A stretch of DNA of 64,000 nucleotides from Archivesica marissinica. Taxonomy: Eukaryota > Mollusca > Bivalvia > Venerida > Vesicomyidae. The stretch is taken from positions 64,417,708-64,481,707 of the forward strand of contig CM026387.1 in NCBI GenBank assembly GCA_014843695.1. Reading direction: 5' to 3'. Made by a program: the position numbers and the translations under genes. The notes beneath the pieces were generated by a model. The model was not told the DNA's origin, did not search any database, and worked only from the letters and a program-made list of their open reading frames with translations. Positions 10,733-21,925 of the stretch are shown here, one piece after another (position 1 is the first letter of the stretch; every line of letters starts with the position of its first letter).

Positions 10733-11444
10733 TGGATCCGACCCCGGAGAGACCTAGACGGCATGTGTTTAACAGTCTGATCCGACCCCGGAGAGACCTA
10801 GACGACATGTGTTTAATAGTCTGATCCGACCCCGGAGAGACCTAGACGACATGTGTTTAATAGTCTGATCCGACCTCGGAGAGACCTAGACGACATGTGT
10901 TTAACAGTCTGATCCGACCCCGGAGAGACCTAGACGGCATGTGTTTAACAGTCTGATCCGACCCCGGAGAGACCCAGACGGCATGTGTTTAATAGTCTGA
11001 TCCGACCCCGGAGAGACCTAGACGGCATGTGTTTAACAGTCTGATCCGACCCCGGAGAGACATAGACGGCATGTGTTTAACAGTCTGATCCGACCCCGGA
11101 GAGACCTAGACGACATGTGTTTAATAGTCTGATCCGACTCCGGAGAAACCTAGACGACATGTGTTTAATAGTCTGATCCGACCCCGGAGAGACCTAGACG
11201 GCATGTGTTTAATAGTCTGATCCGACCCCGGAGAGACCTAGACGGCATGTGTTTAACAGTCTGATCCGACCCCGGAGAGACCCAGACGGCATGTGTTTAA
11301 CAGTCTGATCCGACCCCGGAGAGACCCAGATGACATGTGTTTAACAGTCTGATCCGACCCCGGAGAGACCTAGACGGCATCTGTTTAACAGTCTGATCCG
11401 ACCCCGGAGGGACTTAGACGACATGTGTTTAACTGTCGGATCCG
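10733..11444. repeat. 44-bp minisatellite, about 16 copies
   Basis: Unit GATCCGACCCCGGAGAGACC followed by TAGACGGCATGTGTTTAACA and GTCT. Variants alternate GGCAT/GACAT and AACAG/AATAG. Both edges keep GGATCCG. Confidence 0.95.
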
Positions 11445-11624
11445 TTTTCATTCTCCTGCGGAATGGCCATCAGTGAGGCGTGTGGCATCCAAAGCCGCCG
11501 TTCAGAAAAAGATACTCTGTATGCTATGTCACCTGCTAGACGAAATCAGAACCTCTCACATCAACACAACATCTTAGACGATACGTTCGCTCATATGTCT
11601 CGACGGAGGGGACATGAACAAAAC

Positions 11625-11990
11625 TACATTCAAACCTGTCTTAAGCAGCCAGCCAAGGAATAGAAGAGACCTAGACAACACGTGATAGCTCAGTGGATGC
11701 GCATTCGCTTCAGGTGCGAAAGGTCCGGAGTTCGAGCCCCGCTGAAGCCGTTACGATTGTGCCCTTAGGCAAGGCATTTAAATTCCACGTTGCCTCTTCT
11801 CTCTCCCTCGTGGCGATGGATTCCATCAGGAATGAGGTCTCGAGAATGATTAATATAAGTTGTAAGAACTTGTTTCACAATCGAGCTAAAATAAATTTGT
11901 ATAAACTAAGGAATAGAATCACAGAAAGTGGCTGCTTAATACAGGTTGGCTGCTTAATGGCGGTGACCACTAACACAGGTTTGACTGTAC
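11625..11990. mobile_element. MITE-T copy split by a SINE-C insertion
   Basis: MITE-T has ends close to TACAGTCAAACCTGTCTTAA and its complement, an interior rich in TGGCTGCTTAATACAGG, and apparent TA flanks, suggesting the Tc1/mariner-pogo (Tigger-like) group. Here the left end (CAAACCTGTCTTAAGCAGCC) and the right end (AACACAGGTTTGACTGTAC) are separated by SINE-C. Confidence 0.7.
11666..11907 (+). mobile_element. SINE-C copy nested in MITE-T, with 11-bp TSD
   Basis: SINE-C is tRNA-derived: A box TAGCGCAGTGG (here TAGCTCAGTGG), B box GAGTTCGAGCC, a body with CTTAGGCAAGGCATTTAAAT, and a tail CGAGCTAAAATAAATTTGTA. The insertion is flanked by AAGGAATAGAA at 11655-11665 and 11908-11918. Its first bases (GAGACCTAGACAACACG) are not normal SINE-C sequence and resemble the nearby 44-bp array unit. 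Confidence 0.85.
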
Positions 11991-12371
11991 ATTAGGATGG
12001 GGGAGGGAGGTAGCGGGAGAGTGCTCAACTGATTTGCTGTCACGTTACGTCGTCGTTGCAGTCCAATTTACAGCAGCAATTTACTCGGTTGTGTATTATA
12101 CTGATCCATACAGTAATTAGTTATTTACACTAATTAGTTAATTACACTGAGTCATCTCGTCAGTCTCGCTTGATTTATAATGCAATTATAATATATGTAA
12201 ATATAATTAATTTAATATATATATCATAATTATATTCAGAGCCAAATCATAAATCATAGTAGAGTATCGAAATCAAATCAAATATATGTATACATCATTT
12301 AGCGTCAAGTACAACATAAGTATGCACAACGCTCAATCACAATTGGCATATGCATATATCGGCCTAGTTTA
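11991..12371. other. No gene; AT-rich
   Basis: Contains a short TAATTAGTTA repetition near 12115-12145. No supported feature. Confidence 0.5.
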
Positions 12372-12760
12372 AGGTCAGTGATTCAGTTGTTAACACTGTG
12401 GACCTTGAATCGATGGATCACAGGTTCGATTCCGCATCTAACCATAGTAATATTAGCAGTCTTTCAGATGCAACATAATAGTTAGCGCGCTCGCTTCTCA
12501 CCAATGCAACCCGGGTTCGATCCTCGGACCGGGAAGTATATGAGATGGTATGGTGGTCCCCAGATCGGACAGGTGGGTCTTCTCCGGGTACTCCGGTTTG
12601 CTCCAACACGAATTACCACATATACGCTTTCATCCGCGCCAACGAGAGTGATTAATATAAGTTGTTAGAACTTGCTTCGCAATCCTTGTAAAATAAATAA
12701 AGTTTAAACTATAAACAGAGTTCTCATGTATCGGTGCTATACACAGGGTATGTTACCCTG
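12372..12760 (+). mobile_element. Diverged SINE-B interrupted by SINE-A
   Basis: A SINE-B head (CAGTGATTCAGTTGTTAACA, CACAGGTTCGATTCC, then ATTAGCAGTCTTTCAGATG) stops at about 12470. It resumes after SINE-A near 12711 with ACAGAGTTCTCATGTATCGG, matching the CCGAGGTCTCGTGTCGG segment of SINE-B. SINE-A is therefore the younger insertion. Confidence 0.65.
12478..12710 (+). mobile_element. SINE-A copy nested in SINE-B
   Basis: Nearly complete from GTTAGCGCGCTCGCTTCTCA to TAAAATAAATAAAGTTTAAA; the first 15 or so bases of the head are missing. Confidence 0.85.
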
Positions 12761-12873
12761 TACTGGGAACAGGTGTTGATATATTTTGCCAGTCCTATAC
12801 ATATATGTTAACACCGAGACCATTAATTGGGCCGTATTGGGTTTCTGATATCAAATTAGAGAAAAATCGACAG

Positions 12874-13080
12874 ACTAGTTTAAACTTTATTTATTTTACA
12901 ACCATTGCGAAACAAGCTTTATCACCTTATATTAATCACTCTCGTTGGCGCGGATGAAAGCGTAAATGTGGTCATTCGTGTGGGAGGACACCGGAGTACC
13001 CGGGGAAAACCCACCTGTCCGATCTGGCGACCACCGTACCATCGCACATACGTCCCGGTCCGACCGGACTGGAACCCAGA
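12874..13080 (-). mobile_element. SINE-A copy, reversed
   Basis: Tail and body are intact (GTTTAAACTTTATTTATTTT to TCCCGGTCCGA). The tRNA head is truncated. Confidence 0.85.
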
Positions 13081-13192
13081 CTAAGGGTATGTAAAAGAAC
13101 CAGGTATGCGTCGCCATGGAATTGGAGCGTGTTCCGTATATGTCACTAGGCTCCAGATAAAAACAGTTCTAAACATTACCACAGCACTTCTG

Positions 13193-13372
13193 ACTGTCCG
13201 ATTAGCGCAATGGATATCGCGCTCGCAGCTCACCAATGCAACCATGGTTCGATCCTCGGACCGGGACGTATGTGAGATTGTATGGTGGTCGCCAGATCGG
13301 ACTAGTGGGGTTTCCCCAGGTCCTCCGGTTTCCTCCCACACGAATGACCACATTTACGCTTACAGCTGTCAT
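13193..13372 (+). mobile_element. SINE-A copy, 3'-truncated
   Basis: Complete head CTGTCCGATTAGCGCAATGG and B box TGGTTCGATCCTCGG, ending in ACCACATTTACGCTT. It forms an inverted pair with the copy at 12874-13080, about 110 bp apart. Confidence 0.85.
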
Positions 13373-13745
13373 ATATGATATTTCAGATTGCCGATAGAGA
13401 TCGATGCGTTCCGACGCAGAGCCCGGCGAACCGATTAAGGAAAGTCGTAATTTATTTTCAGTATGCTATGTTGCAAAAACAACACTCTGGGCTCTCTTAC
13501 AGAAACTAATTGCTCACATGATGCTGGAAGACTGTGTAGTAGCATTGTTGCTTGTACGTACAGTTTCAAAATACTATTTTTTATTCCATACGATATTCGC
13601 GAAAACAATTTTGTGCATTTTGCACATTGATTGTGCAATTGAATCATCATACAGAATTACAATGTCTCTGACTTATCACATTGTATAACACCAATGACGT
13701 GAGCAGACTAGATATCAGCACTCGAAGAGATGCACCCTCACACTT
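13373..13745. other. No supported gene; weak ORFs on both strands
   Basis: Two overlapping ORFs of 94 (plus) and 71 (minus) codons lie on opposite strands. An acceptor-like TTTATTTTCAG ends at about 13460 on the plus strand, but no matching donor with a convincing peptide follows. Confidence 0.35.
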
Positions 13746-13979
13746 AGTTTATACAAATTTATTTTAGCTCGATTGCGAAACAAGTTATTACAACTTATAC
13801 TAATCACGCACGAGACCTCATTCCTGGTGGAATACATCGTCACGACGGAGAGAGAAGAGGAAACATGGAATTTAAATGCCTTGCCTAAGGGCACACTCGT
13901 AACCGCTCCAGCGGGGCTCGAACTCCGGACCTTTCGCACCTGAAGCGAACGCACATCCACTGCGCTATCACGACTTCCA
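13746..13979 (-). mobile_element. SINE-C copy, full length, reversed
   Basis: From GTTTATACAAATTTATTTTA through GGGCTCGAACTCCGGACC to CACTGCGCTATCACGACTTC. Confidence 0.9.
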
Positions 13980-14496
13980 CCCACACTGGTATTTAGCACA
14001 ATAACAACTGCTTGAATTCACATGACCTTGATTTGACCTTGAGTCAACCTGAATGTCTCCGTGTATGGCTTATTCGTAGGGTGATATGCTGGTTCCTATA
14101 TGTGTTCATTTGTAACTGTATGCATACCTTTCAATCGTTATCCAGTTACAAGCCTCCGTTCCATTTGTTGGTTTACATTCTGGACTAATGGGAATTTATG
14201 TGATATGAATTACTGCTATGTATTCGTATTGTAGGTATTAAAATTGTCCAATTCCTTTCAGGGAACTAGTTCCAAGCTTTCACTGTTGTGCGCATAGAAA
14301 TACAGGCTTGAGCTGGAATCCACTGAGAAATGGCAAGGTTAATCTATCTACGTAGTTGAAATTCTCCAACAAATAATTGGTTCCCATATGATTTGCGGAT
14401 GTTCCAGCAGGGATGTTTTTTTATATATTATGCTGGACAGGGTTTCATGTTATTGTCAACATGTTTGCATTCAATTACTAAATTATGCACTTTATA
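13980..14496. other. No gene
   Basis: AT-rich; no supported element. Confidence 0.5.
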
Positions 14497-14645
14497 ATTT
14501 ATATACATTCACTCAATACACTATCCGAGTGTGTATTATGCAGAGTGAGTTTTCATTCGTCCTATTACATATTTATATACATTCACTCAATACACTATCC
14601 GAGTGTGTATTATGCAGAGTGAGTTTTCAATCGTCCTTCTCTTAC
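14497..14645. repeat. About 72-bp direct duplication
   Basis: ATATACATTCACTCAATACA...TGCAGAGTGAGTTTTC occurs twice, nearly identical. Confidence 0.9.
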
Positions 14646-14898
14646 ATATTTATATTTATATGTAATAGTTTTTCTTGTTCGTAACCTTTCAAGCTCTGTA
14701 CTCTTATGTATCACAAACATTATTTAGAAATCATGAATTACGCTTTGTAAGCATTACATCGTCCCTATATACATAATAAAACGTATTATTGACCTTGTAA
14801 ATAGTCATGCCATGAAATGTTTGTGTACATTATTTAGTAAGGAGAGGACAACCGTTAGCTGTATAGCTTTCTGTCCAATGCTTTATTTCAATTGTTGT
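14646..14898. other. No gene
   Basis: AT-rich; nothing recognised. Confidence 0.45.
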
Positions 14899-15145
14899 TT
14901 AACTCTTTCAGCGCCGAATAAATTCAGAGCATGTGCAAACAACATAGATCCAGACCAGCCGCGGCGTAACGCCGCGTCTGATCAGGATCTATGTTGTTTG
15001 CTATTCGGACGGGTGCTTCAGCTCCACTGTCTGAAGAGCAATCAGCATATAGCCTGATCAGACGGCATGTTCTGTTCTGTCCGATCGGGTTCTCTACTTT
15101 TTTTACAAAGTCGCTTTTATGCGACATTGGCGCTGAAAGAGTTAA
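14899..15145. mobile_element. MITE-2 copy a, TTAA ends with central palindrome
   Basis: Starts TTAACTCTTTCAGCGCCGAA and ends GGCGCTGAAAGAGTTAA: inverted ends bounded by TTAA, piggyBac-like. A long palindrome, about 14944-14998, is centred on CCGCGGCGTAACGCCGCG and flanked by ATAGATCC / GGATCTAT. An opposite-strand copy is at 23369-23629. Confidence 0.8.
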
Positions 15146-15280
15146 GCCAAGCATGCATAGCTTATTATAGAAGTCAATGGGAATGGACATTTCACTGACC
15201 GCCCTGACCACAGATCGTGACCTATTTCTCCCAAACTTCCCCATGTACACCTCATCATATTCATAAAACTTCACCAAAAT

Positions 15281-15756
15281 CCTTCTACAACATGTTGGGT
15301 TATATTGTACACAGACAACGTCGCCCCCCATCCACAATAACCCAAAATCCATCTACAACATGTTGGGTTACATTGTACACAGACGACGTCGCCCCAGATC
15401 CACATTAACCCAGAATCCATCTACAACATGTTGGGTTATATTGTACACAGACGACGTCGCCCCAGATCCACATTAACCCAGAATCCATCTACAACATGTT
15501 GGGTTATATTGTACACAGACGACGTCGCCCCAGATCCACATTAACCCAGAATCCATCTACAACATGTTGGGTTATATTGTACACAGACGACGTCGCCCCA
15601 GATCCACATTAACCCAGAATCCATCTACAACATGTTGGGTTATATTGTACACAGACGACGTCGCCCCAGATCCACATTAACCCAGAATCCATCTACAACA
15701 TGTTGGGTTATATTGTACACAGACGACGTCGCCCCCATCCACAATAACCCAGAATC
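15281..15756. repeat. 68-bp tandem array, 7 copies
   Basis: Unit CTACAACATGTTGGGTTATA, TTGTACACAGACGACGTCGC, then CCCAGATCCACATTAACCCA. The first and last copies are the most diverged (GCCCCCCATCC). Confidence 0.95.
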
Positions 15757-16104
15757 ATACGGTGGAGGTTAACTATTACGTGTATTTTCCGTCTGGATCA
15801 CTGGGTGTAGTCAAAGCCTGTTTTATGTGCAACTGAAATCGAACTTGACCTATCTTCGACTCAAAGTCAACACATCAATCAATATCCCGCCTCCAGTCTG
15901 TCACAACCGCCACTCTATCGCTTGTCAAATATGAAATATATATCAAATGTCACTCAATTAAAATGTAAAATATGTTTAGCATTGTTAATTGCGTGCACAC
16001 TTGTGCACGAGAAAATGCATAACTGATCAGACGTCTCGGCCCACGGCGCAAAAAATTGAGCGACATCGATGGTATTTCGATTACCTCCCTTATCCCGAAA
16101 TGTA
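15757..16104. other. No gene
   Basis: No ORF, RNA or repeat recognised. Confidence 0.45.
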
Positions 16105-16252
16105 TACAGTCAAACTTGCCTTAAGCAGCCAGCCAAGGGAATCATAGAAAGTGACCGCTTAACACAGGTGGCTGCTTAATAGAGGTAAAGTAGGTAATAA
16201 AACAACATATTGGGAATCGGGAAACTGGCTGCTTAATACAGGTTGGCTGTAC
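16105..16252 (+). mobile_element. MITE-T copy
   Basis: Starts TACAGTCAAACTTGCCTTAA and shows CAACATATTGGGAATCGGGA and TGGCTGCTTAATACAGG. The 3' end is shortened (GTTGGCTGTA). Confidence 0.75.
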
Positions 16253-16309
16253 TAGTATTGATCCTTTTAGTTGGAATCCGTTGTTCTGAGTTTTGCTCCC
16301 AAAGTTGTT

Positions 16310-16544
16310 AGTTTATACACATTTATATTAGCTCGATTGCGAAACAAGTTCTTTCAACTTATATTAATCACTCTCGATACCTCATTCCTGATGGAATCCA
16401 TCGCCACAAGGAGAGAGAAGAGGCATGTGGAATTTAAATGCCTTGCTTTAAAGGGCACAATCGTAACGGCTCCAGCGGGGCTCGAACTCCAGACATTTCG
16501 CACCTGAAGCGAACGCGCTTCCATTGCGCTATCACGACTTCCAC
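16310..16544 (-). mobile_element. SINE-C copy, full length, reversed
   Basis: Tail GTTTATACACATTTATATTA to head CGCTATCACGACTTCCAC. AAGTTGTT occurs at both ends and is a candidate 8-bp target duplication. Confidence 0.9.
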
Positions 16545-16967
16545 TTCCCTAAGTTGTTGCGGTATGATAAATATGATCCATTGTATATACTGTAGGATAT
16601 ATATAGGATATCTGTCAGGATTTAGTAATTCAATAATACGATGAGAAAGTGGATGAAAATTGATAGTATGCTGTGCGCAAAGGAGACACAGATAAAAAAC
16701 AGAGGAAACCAGCTAAGACTGGCTGCATGATTTAAAAAACAGTGCTGCATTTTCGACATTGACATTTAATTGTTATAAAATGTACGTCACAATCAGTCTC
16801 ATACAGCTGTGCTCAAAAACAAATAGTCAGTCGGTTGACTGTTCTTACATTGTATGTGTTTTATTTTTAAGAGTCTGTTGGTTTGCGCCTTCTCTTGTAT
16901 TTCGGGACGATACCTGTAGGCTTCCATTAGTCCGATTTGGAGGATAGTGCAAGTTACAGACATAGCC
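16545..16967. other. No gene
   Basis: No supported feature. GGAGGATAGTGCAA at 16939 resembles an isolated scrap of SINE-B. Confidence 0.4.
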
Positions 16968-17085
16968 GGAAGTCGTGATAGCCCAGTGCTGGCGCGTTCG
17001 CTTCATGTGCGAAATGGCCGGAGTTCGAGCCCGACTGTAGCCGTTACGATTGTGCTCTTAGGCAAGGCATTTGAATTCCACATTG

Positions 17086-17121
<36 letters not shown>

Positions 17122-17218
17122 GCGATGGATTCCACCAGAAATGAGGTCTCGAGAGTGATTAATATTAAGTTGTAAGAACTTGTTTCGCAATCGAGCTAAA
17201 ATAACTTTGTATAAAGTA
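16968..17218 (+). mobile_element. SINE-C copy with (TC)n expansion
   Basis: Complete from GGAAGTCGTGATAGCCCAGT to the TTTGTATAAAGT tail. The TCTTCTCTCTCCCTC segment normal for the family has become a pure (TC)n run at about 17089-17118. Confidence 0.9.
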
Positions 17219-17221
17219 CAA

Positions 17222-17295
17222 AGCCCAATTCCAGAATCCCCTCTGATTCACTTACGTGCACTGTGTAATGCACATTCACGGTACCTCAATATTGA
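17222..17295 (-). mobile_element. SINE-B fragment
   Basis: Reversed body piece: ATTCCAGAATCCCCTCTG, TTACGTGCACTGTGTAATGC and GGTACCTCAAT correspond to the expected SINE-B order. Confidence 0.55.
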
Positions 17296-17617
17296 TTAGT
17301 CACTATAGTACGATGGAGCTAGGATGGTATCCAACTCGAGATTCCTTGATTACGGCGGGGACCAAGGTGTGGCCACGGAACCACTGGTCTGCTTCTAACC
17401 AACCCAGTGTGCTTTTCTCTGTGTGTGTACAATAGCCTTATCACACTGTTTGTATTGTGTGCTGCCAGTTCCAGAACGAGTATCTGGATTTATGAATCTC
17501 CGAAACTATGAGTGTTCTATGATGATTGAGTTTATTTACCCCTTACACATGGGAATGAGAGACATTGATCAGTTACTGCCACATGCATCATATTTATGTA
17601 GGATTGGACAATGCAAT
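17296..17617. other. No gene
   Basis: No supported feature. Confidence 0.4.
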
Positions 17618-17856
17618 GGATCCCCCGTCTGACCCTAATAAAATTAACAGTCTTTCAGATGGGACTTTAAACCGAGGTCTCGTGTCGATGTTTTACACCG
17701 TGCATGTAAAAGAACCAGAGGAAACTTTAGAATGGGTCTCTGGACCCTCACTGTATCATTGCACTATCCGCCAAAAATCTAAAATGACTAATTTCTTCAG
17801 GAGGCGTCGCTCATATGGGTAAACGGTAGCGACGATAAATAAATGTAAAACACACA
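17618..17856 (+). mobile_element. SINE-B copy, head truncated
   Basis: Starts within the B box (GGATCCCCCGTCTGACCC) and continues to GCGACGATAAATAAATGTAA. Confidence 0.85.
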
Positions 17857-17951
17857 ATACAATGGACCAATTTATCTGGCAATGGAGAAGTAGTGCGAAA
17901 TTATCTAATAGAGGGACAATGTACGATATATACAAAGCCGAGCTGAACGTT

Positions 17952-18179
17952 TATACAAATTTATTTTAGCTCGATTGCGAAACAAGTTCTTATAACTTAT
18001 ACTAATCACTCTCGAGACCTCATTCCTGATGGAATCCATCGCCACGAGGGAGAGAGAAGAGGCATGTGGAATTTAAATGCTTTGCCTAAGGACACAATCG
18101 TAACGGCTCCAGAGGGGCTCGAACTCCGGGCCTTTCGCACGTGAAGCGAACGCGCTACCACTGAGCTATCACGACTTCC
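17952..18179 (-). mobile_element. SINE-C copy with 10-bp TSD
   Basis: Full-length reversed copy, flanked by GCTGAACGTT at 17942-17951 and at 18180-18189: a clean target-site duplication. Confidence 0.92.
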
Positions 18180-18189
18180 GCTGAACGTT

Positions 18190-18430
18190 GAAAGCACATT
18201 TAGCTTTGTTTCCCTATTGAAACTGGGCGAAATGTCCCAACTAATGAACGAATATGCTCTCCATGTACACATGATTGAGGAGATGAGTTCCATAACTTGC
18301 TTGTCTATAAATGCTCTAGGGATAAAGGAAACGTTTCTTATCAATGTTATTACTAAGAATCTATCTGTACTAAGACTCTTAAGTCTATTTTTAACTCACA
18401 TATTGAAATCCCAGTAGCTGGCTGCAAACA
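18190..18430. other. No gene
   Basis: No supported feature. Confidence 0.4.
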
Positions 18431-18800
18431 ATATAGATCATTTTTATTTCCGTGCGGCGTATGAATTAATCCAACACATGGTCGGTATTATCTCGTTCTA
18501 TATTCCAAGGGAGGTAACTAGAGTCACGGACTGGGACTACGTATACATGTGCAGATAAGCATGCGATTGTATTTCCGTGCGGCGTATGCATTAGTCCAAC
18601 ACGTGGTCGGTATTATCTCGTTCTATATGTCAAGGGAGGTAACTAGAGCCACGGACTGGGACTACGTATGAATGTGCAGATACATATGCGATTGTATTTC
18701 CGTGCGGCGTATGAATTAGTCCAACACGTGGTCGGTATTATCGCATTATATATTCCAAGGGAGGTAACTAGAACCATTGACTGGGGCTACGTACACTTGT
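18431..18800. repeat. About 117-bp tandem repeat, 3 copies
   Basis: Unit starts TATTTCCGTGCGGCGTATGA and includes GGTCGGTATTATCTCGTTCT and CCAAGGGAGGTAACTAGAGC. The third copy is the most diverged. Confidence 0.9.
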
Positions 18801-18839
18801 ATTACCGAGTGGCGTTTAATAGTTTGCCCCCTTGTGTAC

Positions 18840-19712
18840 ACTAGTATAGTTGAAGTTCTGACGTTGTTGTAGGAGTTCTAATGTTGTTGTTTGTGTACTG
18901 ACGTTATTATTCTAATTCTAACGTTGTTGTAGGAGTTATGACGTTGTTGATGGAGTTTGGACGTTGCTGGTTGAGCTCTGACGTTGTTGTATGAGTTCTG
19001 ATGTTGTTGTTGTTGTTGTTGTTGTTGATGTACTGACGTTATTATTGGACTTTTAACGTTGCTGTAGGAGTTCTGATGTTGTTAGTGTACTTACGTTATT
19101 ATTGGAATTCTGATGTTGTTGTTGGAACTATGACGGCGTTGTTGGAGTATTGACGTTATTGTTGGAGTGCTGACGTTGTTGTAGGAGTTATGACGTTGTT
19201 GTTGGAGTGCTGACGTTGTTGTAGGAGTTATGACGTTGTTGTTGGAACTATGACGGCGTTGTTGGAGTATTGACGTTGTTGTTGGAGTGATGACGTTGTT
19301 GTAGGAGTTATGACGTTGTTGTTGGAGTGCTGACGTTGTTGTAGGAGTTATGACGTTGTTGTAGGAGTTATGACGTTGTTGTTGGAGATATGACGGCATT
19401 GTTGGAGTTCTGACGTTGTTGTAGGAGTTATGACGTTGTTGTTGAAGATATGACGGCGTTGTTGGAGTATTGACTTTGTTGTAGGAGGTATGACGTTGTT
19501 GTTGGAGTTATGACATTTTTGTAGGAGTTCTGACGGTACTGTAGGAGTTATGACGTTGTTGTTGGAGTTATGACGTTGTTGTAGGAGTTATGACGTTGTT
19601 GTTGGAGTTATGACGTTGTTGTAGGAATTATGACGTTGTTGTAGGAGTCATGACGGTGTTGTAGGAGATCTGACGTTGTTGTTGGAGCTCTGACGTTGTT
19701 GTAGGAGATTTG
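18840..19712. repeat. 18-21-bp minisatellite, about 43 copies
   Basis: Unit close to TGACGTTGTTGTAGGAGTTA. Variants are TTGGAG for TAGGAG and GGCG for GTTG. The 102-codon minus-strand ORF here is a product of the repeat. Confidence 0.9.
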
Positions 19713-20447
19713 ACGATCGCCAAAGTAAACAAATATTACTACTTCGGTCGTAGATTCTGAATTCACAAAAGCTGTGAGCCCGAAACCCGCTCGGGTAAAT
19801 TAAAATATGTGTCGGGGATTATAAACCTTTTCTCAAGCTCAAGTGATATGATTGGTTGAATCTCAACCAATGAGAAAGCTTGGTACTGAGTTTGAGATTG
19901 GAGAACAGTTTTATCACCACCAGGTATTATTTTACTAGTATATATTAATCTGAAAGAAATAGGGTCAGCTAGAATTATAATCTTTATTATAAAAGAACGG
20001 TTAAACACAAAACATAACGTTTTATTTAAATACAATGCAGGATAGTACAATACGATATCCAATATGGCAACTAGAGGTGTATATACAAAGACATATATTC
20101 TAACATGGCTCGGCATTTTGTCTGTACGTATACATGTATACGCAAAGAAGGGATTTACAGTGCTTATAAATATATGCAATAAATCATGGTTTAGCTCGTG
20201 ATGTCAAACGTGACGTCAGTGGACTAGCATTAGTGTAGTACACTTTCTAAAAAAAAAACACCAACTATTTTTGAGCATTTTAGATATTTTGGTCATGTTG
20301 GAATCGAAATAATATTTGTATTTGCGTTATTTGTAGTCGAATAAACATGGTTTGTCGGAATTAGTAGCCTACTTAAGCCACCGCCCTGCGTGGTTAATTT
20401 CTACGCGTCAGAATTTCAAACCATTTTTTATATTCGCAATATCCGCC
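19713..20447. other. No supported gene; one 138-codon ORF
   Basis: A minus-strand ORF (20179-19763) is rich in I/Y/F and resembles no family I know. It lacks splice or codon-use support and is probably chance in AT-rich DNA. ATTGGTTGAATCTCAACCAA (19853-19872) is a small hairpin. Confidence 0.4.
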
Positions 20448-20700
20448 TCCGTGGTCGAGTGGTTAAGGTCGTTGACTTGTATACCACTGTAACCTATCAT
20501 CACTGATGGTCACGGGTTCGAGTCCCGCTCAGGCCGTGTCTCATTTATATGAAAAAGTTGGCAGTTTTTTACGGAGGTTGGTGCACCCAAGTACTGGTTA
20601 ACCGCTGGAGCCTGCCCATGAAAGGTGTTGTTAGGTAAACTGCCCGCCGGCGATATAGCCCGAAATGGTGCGGATGCAGGCGTAAAACCCGAAATATAAC
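20448..20700 (+). mobile_element. SINE-E copy
   Basis: Class II (Leu/Ser-like) tRNA-derived head: A box GGTCGAGTGGTTAAGG, long variable region, B box GGGTTCGAGTCCC. The body has TGGTGCACCCAAGTACTGG and AAGGTGTTGTTAGGTAAACT. The acceptor ends do not pair, so it is not a tRNA gene. The usual GCGACGTTAAATAAACTT tail is missing. Confidence 0.8.
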
Positions 20701-20936
20701 AATATATTATTCGCAAATATAAATAACTGAAGATATACATTATTTCTTAATTGAAATATTGGGATCGATGTCCGGGGGAGTGGAATATACACACTGCCAC
20801 GAAACATGGATATAAGACATATAGAACAGCTTTCAAATAGCTAGTTCACTTTCTGCACGTCAGCGACATTCAAAAACATACACAGGACACAATGCCTTTA
20901 AAGTGCCAAACAATTATTGAGTAATCGGAAGTTATT

Positions 20937-21042
20937 GTCCATCGCCACGAAGGAGAGAGAAGAGGCAACGTGGAGTTTAAATGCCTTGCCTAAGGACACA
21001 ATCGTAACGGCTCCAGTGGGGCTCGAACTCCGAACCTTTCTA
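20937..21042 (-). mobile_element. SINE-C fragment
   Basis: Reversed middle part only: CATCGCCACGAAGGAGAG to GGGCTCGAACTCCGAACC. Confidence 0.8.
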
Positions 21043-21109
21043 TGTTAACTATTGGTAGGATTAGTGATGCAGGACGGGATATACACTCAACAAAATTGCT
21101 AATCGATCA

Positions 21110-21400
21110 CAGACGGATATGTAGTCCAATGGTAACACGCTGGACTGGTAATCCAGGGATAGCAGGTTCGATCCCCCGTCTGACCCTAATAACATTAACA
21201 AGTCTTTCAGATGGGACGTTACACGAAGGTCTCGTGTCGGTACTTTACACCGTGCACGTAAAAGAACCAGAGGAAACTCTAGAATGGGTCTCTGTCTGTA
21301 TCATTGGACTATCCTCCAACATCTAAAATGACAAATTTCTTCAGGACGCGTCGTTCATATGGGCAACCGGTAGCGACGATAAATAAACGTAAAACACACA
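21110..21400 (+). mobile_element. SINE-B copy, near full length, nested
   Basis: Best SINE-B in the window: head AGACGGATATGTAGTCCAAT, B box GCAGGTTCGATCCC, tail GCGACGATAAATAAACGTAA plus CACACA. It is flanked by TAATCGATCAC and TAATCGGTCAC (11 bp, one mismatch), a likely target duplication inside the host element. Confidence 0.9.
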
Positions 21401-21471
21401 TAATCGGTCACCGTACACTCCTTACCTGGTGTTATACAGTATGTGGAGCAAACTAATAACCAAATAATATC

Positions 21472-21660
21472 AATATTCATATCATCTTATTGGATGTATT
21501 TTATTACAGATCGTTATGCAATGATTGTGTGTATATTCATATCATCTTATTGGATGTATTTTATTACAGATCGTTATGCAATGATTGTGTGTATATTCAT
21601 ATCATCTTATTGGATGTATTTTATTACAGATCGTTATGCAATGATTGTGTGTATATTCAT
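21472..21660. repeat. 60-bp tandem repeat, 3 copies
   Basis: Unit ATATTCATATCATCTTATTG, GATGTATTTTATTACAGATC, then GTTATGCAATGATTGTGTGT; copies are identical. It creates a 79-codon ORF with no other support. Confidence 0.95.
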
Positions 21661-21773
21661 TTCGGATAAAATGCTTAAATGACAATAAGAAAATATTGAT
21701 ATTGTATGATTATTAATTGACTCCAAATATTATAAAATACCAGGTGACCGATTAGGAATTTTGTTGAGTGTAT

Positions 21774-21925
21774 ACATAAACAATTTGTTATCAACGGCTC
21801 CATTTACATATCTTAGTATGCATCATATTCTAAATAAGCACATTATGGGTCTTTAAACGTTGAAACAAAGACGCGAACTGACTTTGCAAAAGGAAACTTC
21901 CTAATAAAATAGTGAACAAAATATA
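21774..21925. other. No gene
   Basis: AT-rich spacer. Confidence 0.4.

Larger units (their letters stand above)
21080..21773. mobile_element. Terminal-inverted-repeat element with nested SINE-B and array
   Basis: TATACACTCAACAAAATTGC at the left matches the complement of AATTTTGTTGAGTGTATA at the right. The inverted ends are about 30 bp and TA-flanked, suggesting a Tc1/mariner-type MITE. Inside are a SINE-B (21110-21400) and a 60-bp triplication (21472-21660). A related element is at 47322-49112. Confidence 0.75.

Noticed and set aside
13435..13688. ORFs on both strands near 13.5 kb as possible exons
   Set aside because: The acceptor-like site on the plus strand has no matching donor with an open frame, and neither peptide resembles a known family.
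19763..20179. 138-codon ORF as a membrane protein
   Set aside because: Its hydrophobic residues are what AT-rich DNA yields by chance; no homology recognised and no splice or codon evidence.
20448..20535. Possible class II tRNA gene
   Set aside because: A and B boxes are good, but the acceptor ends do not pair and the sequence continues into a SINE-E body.
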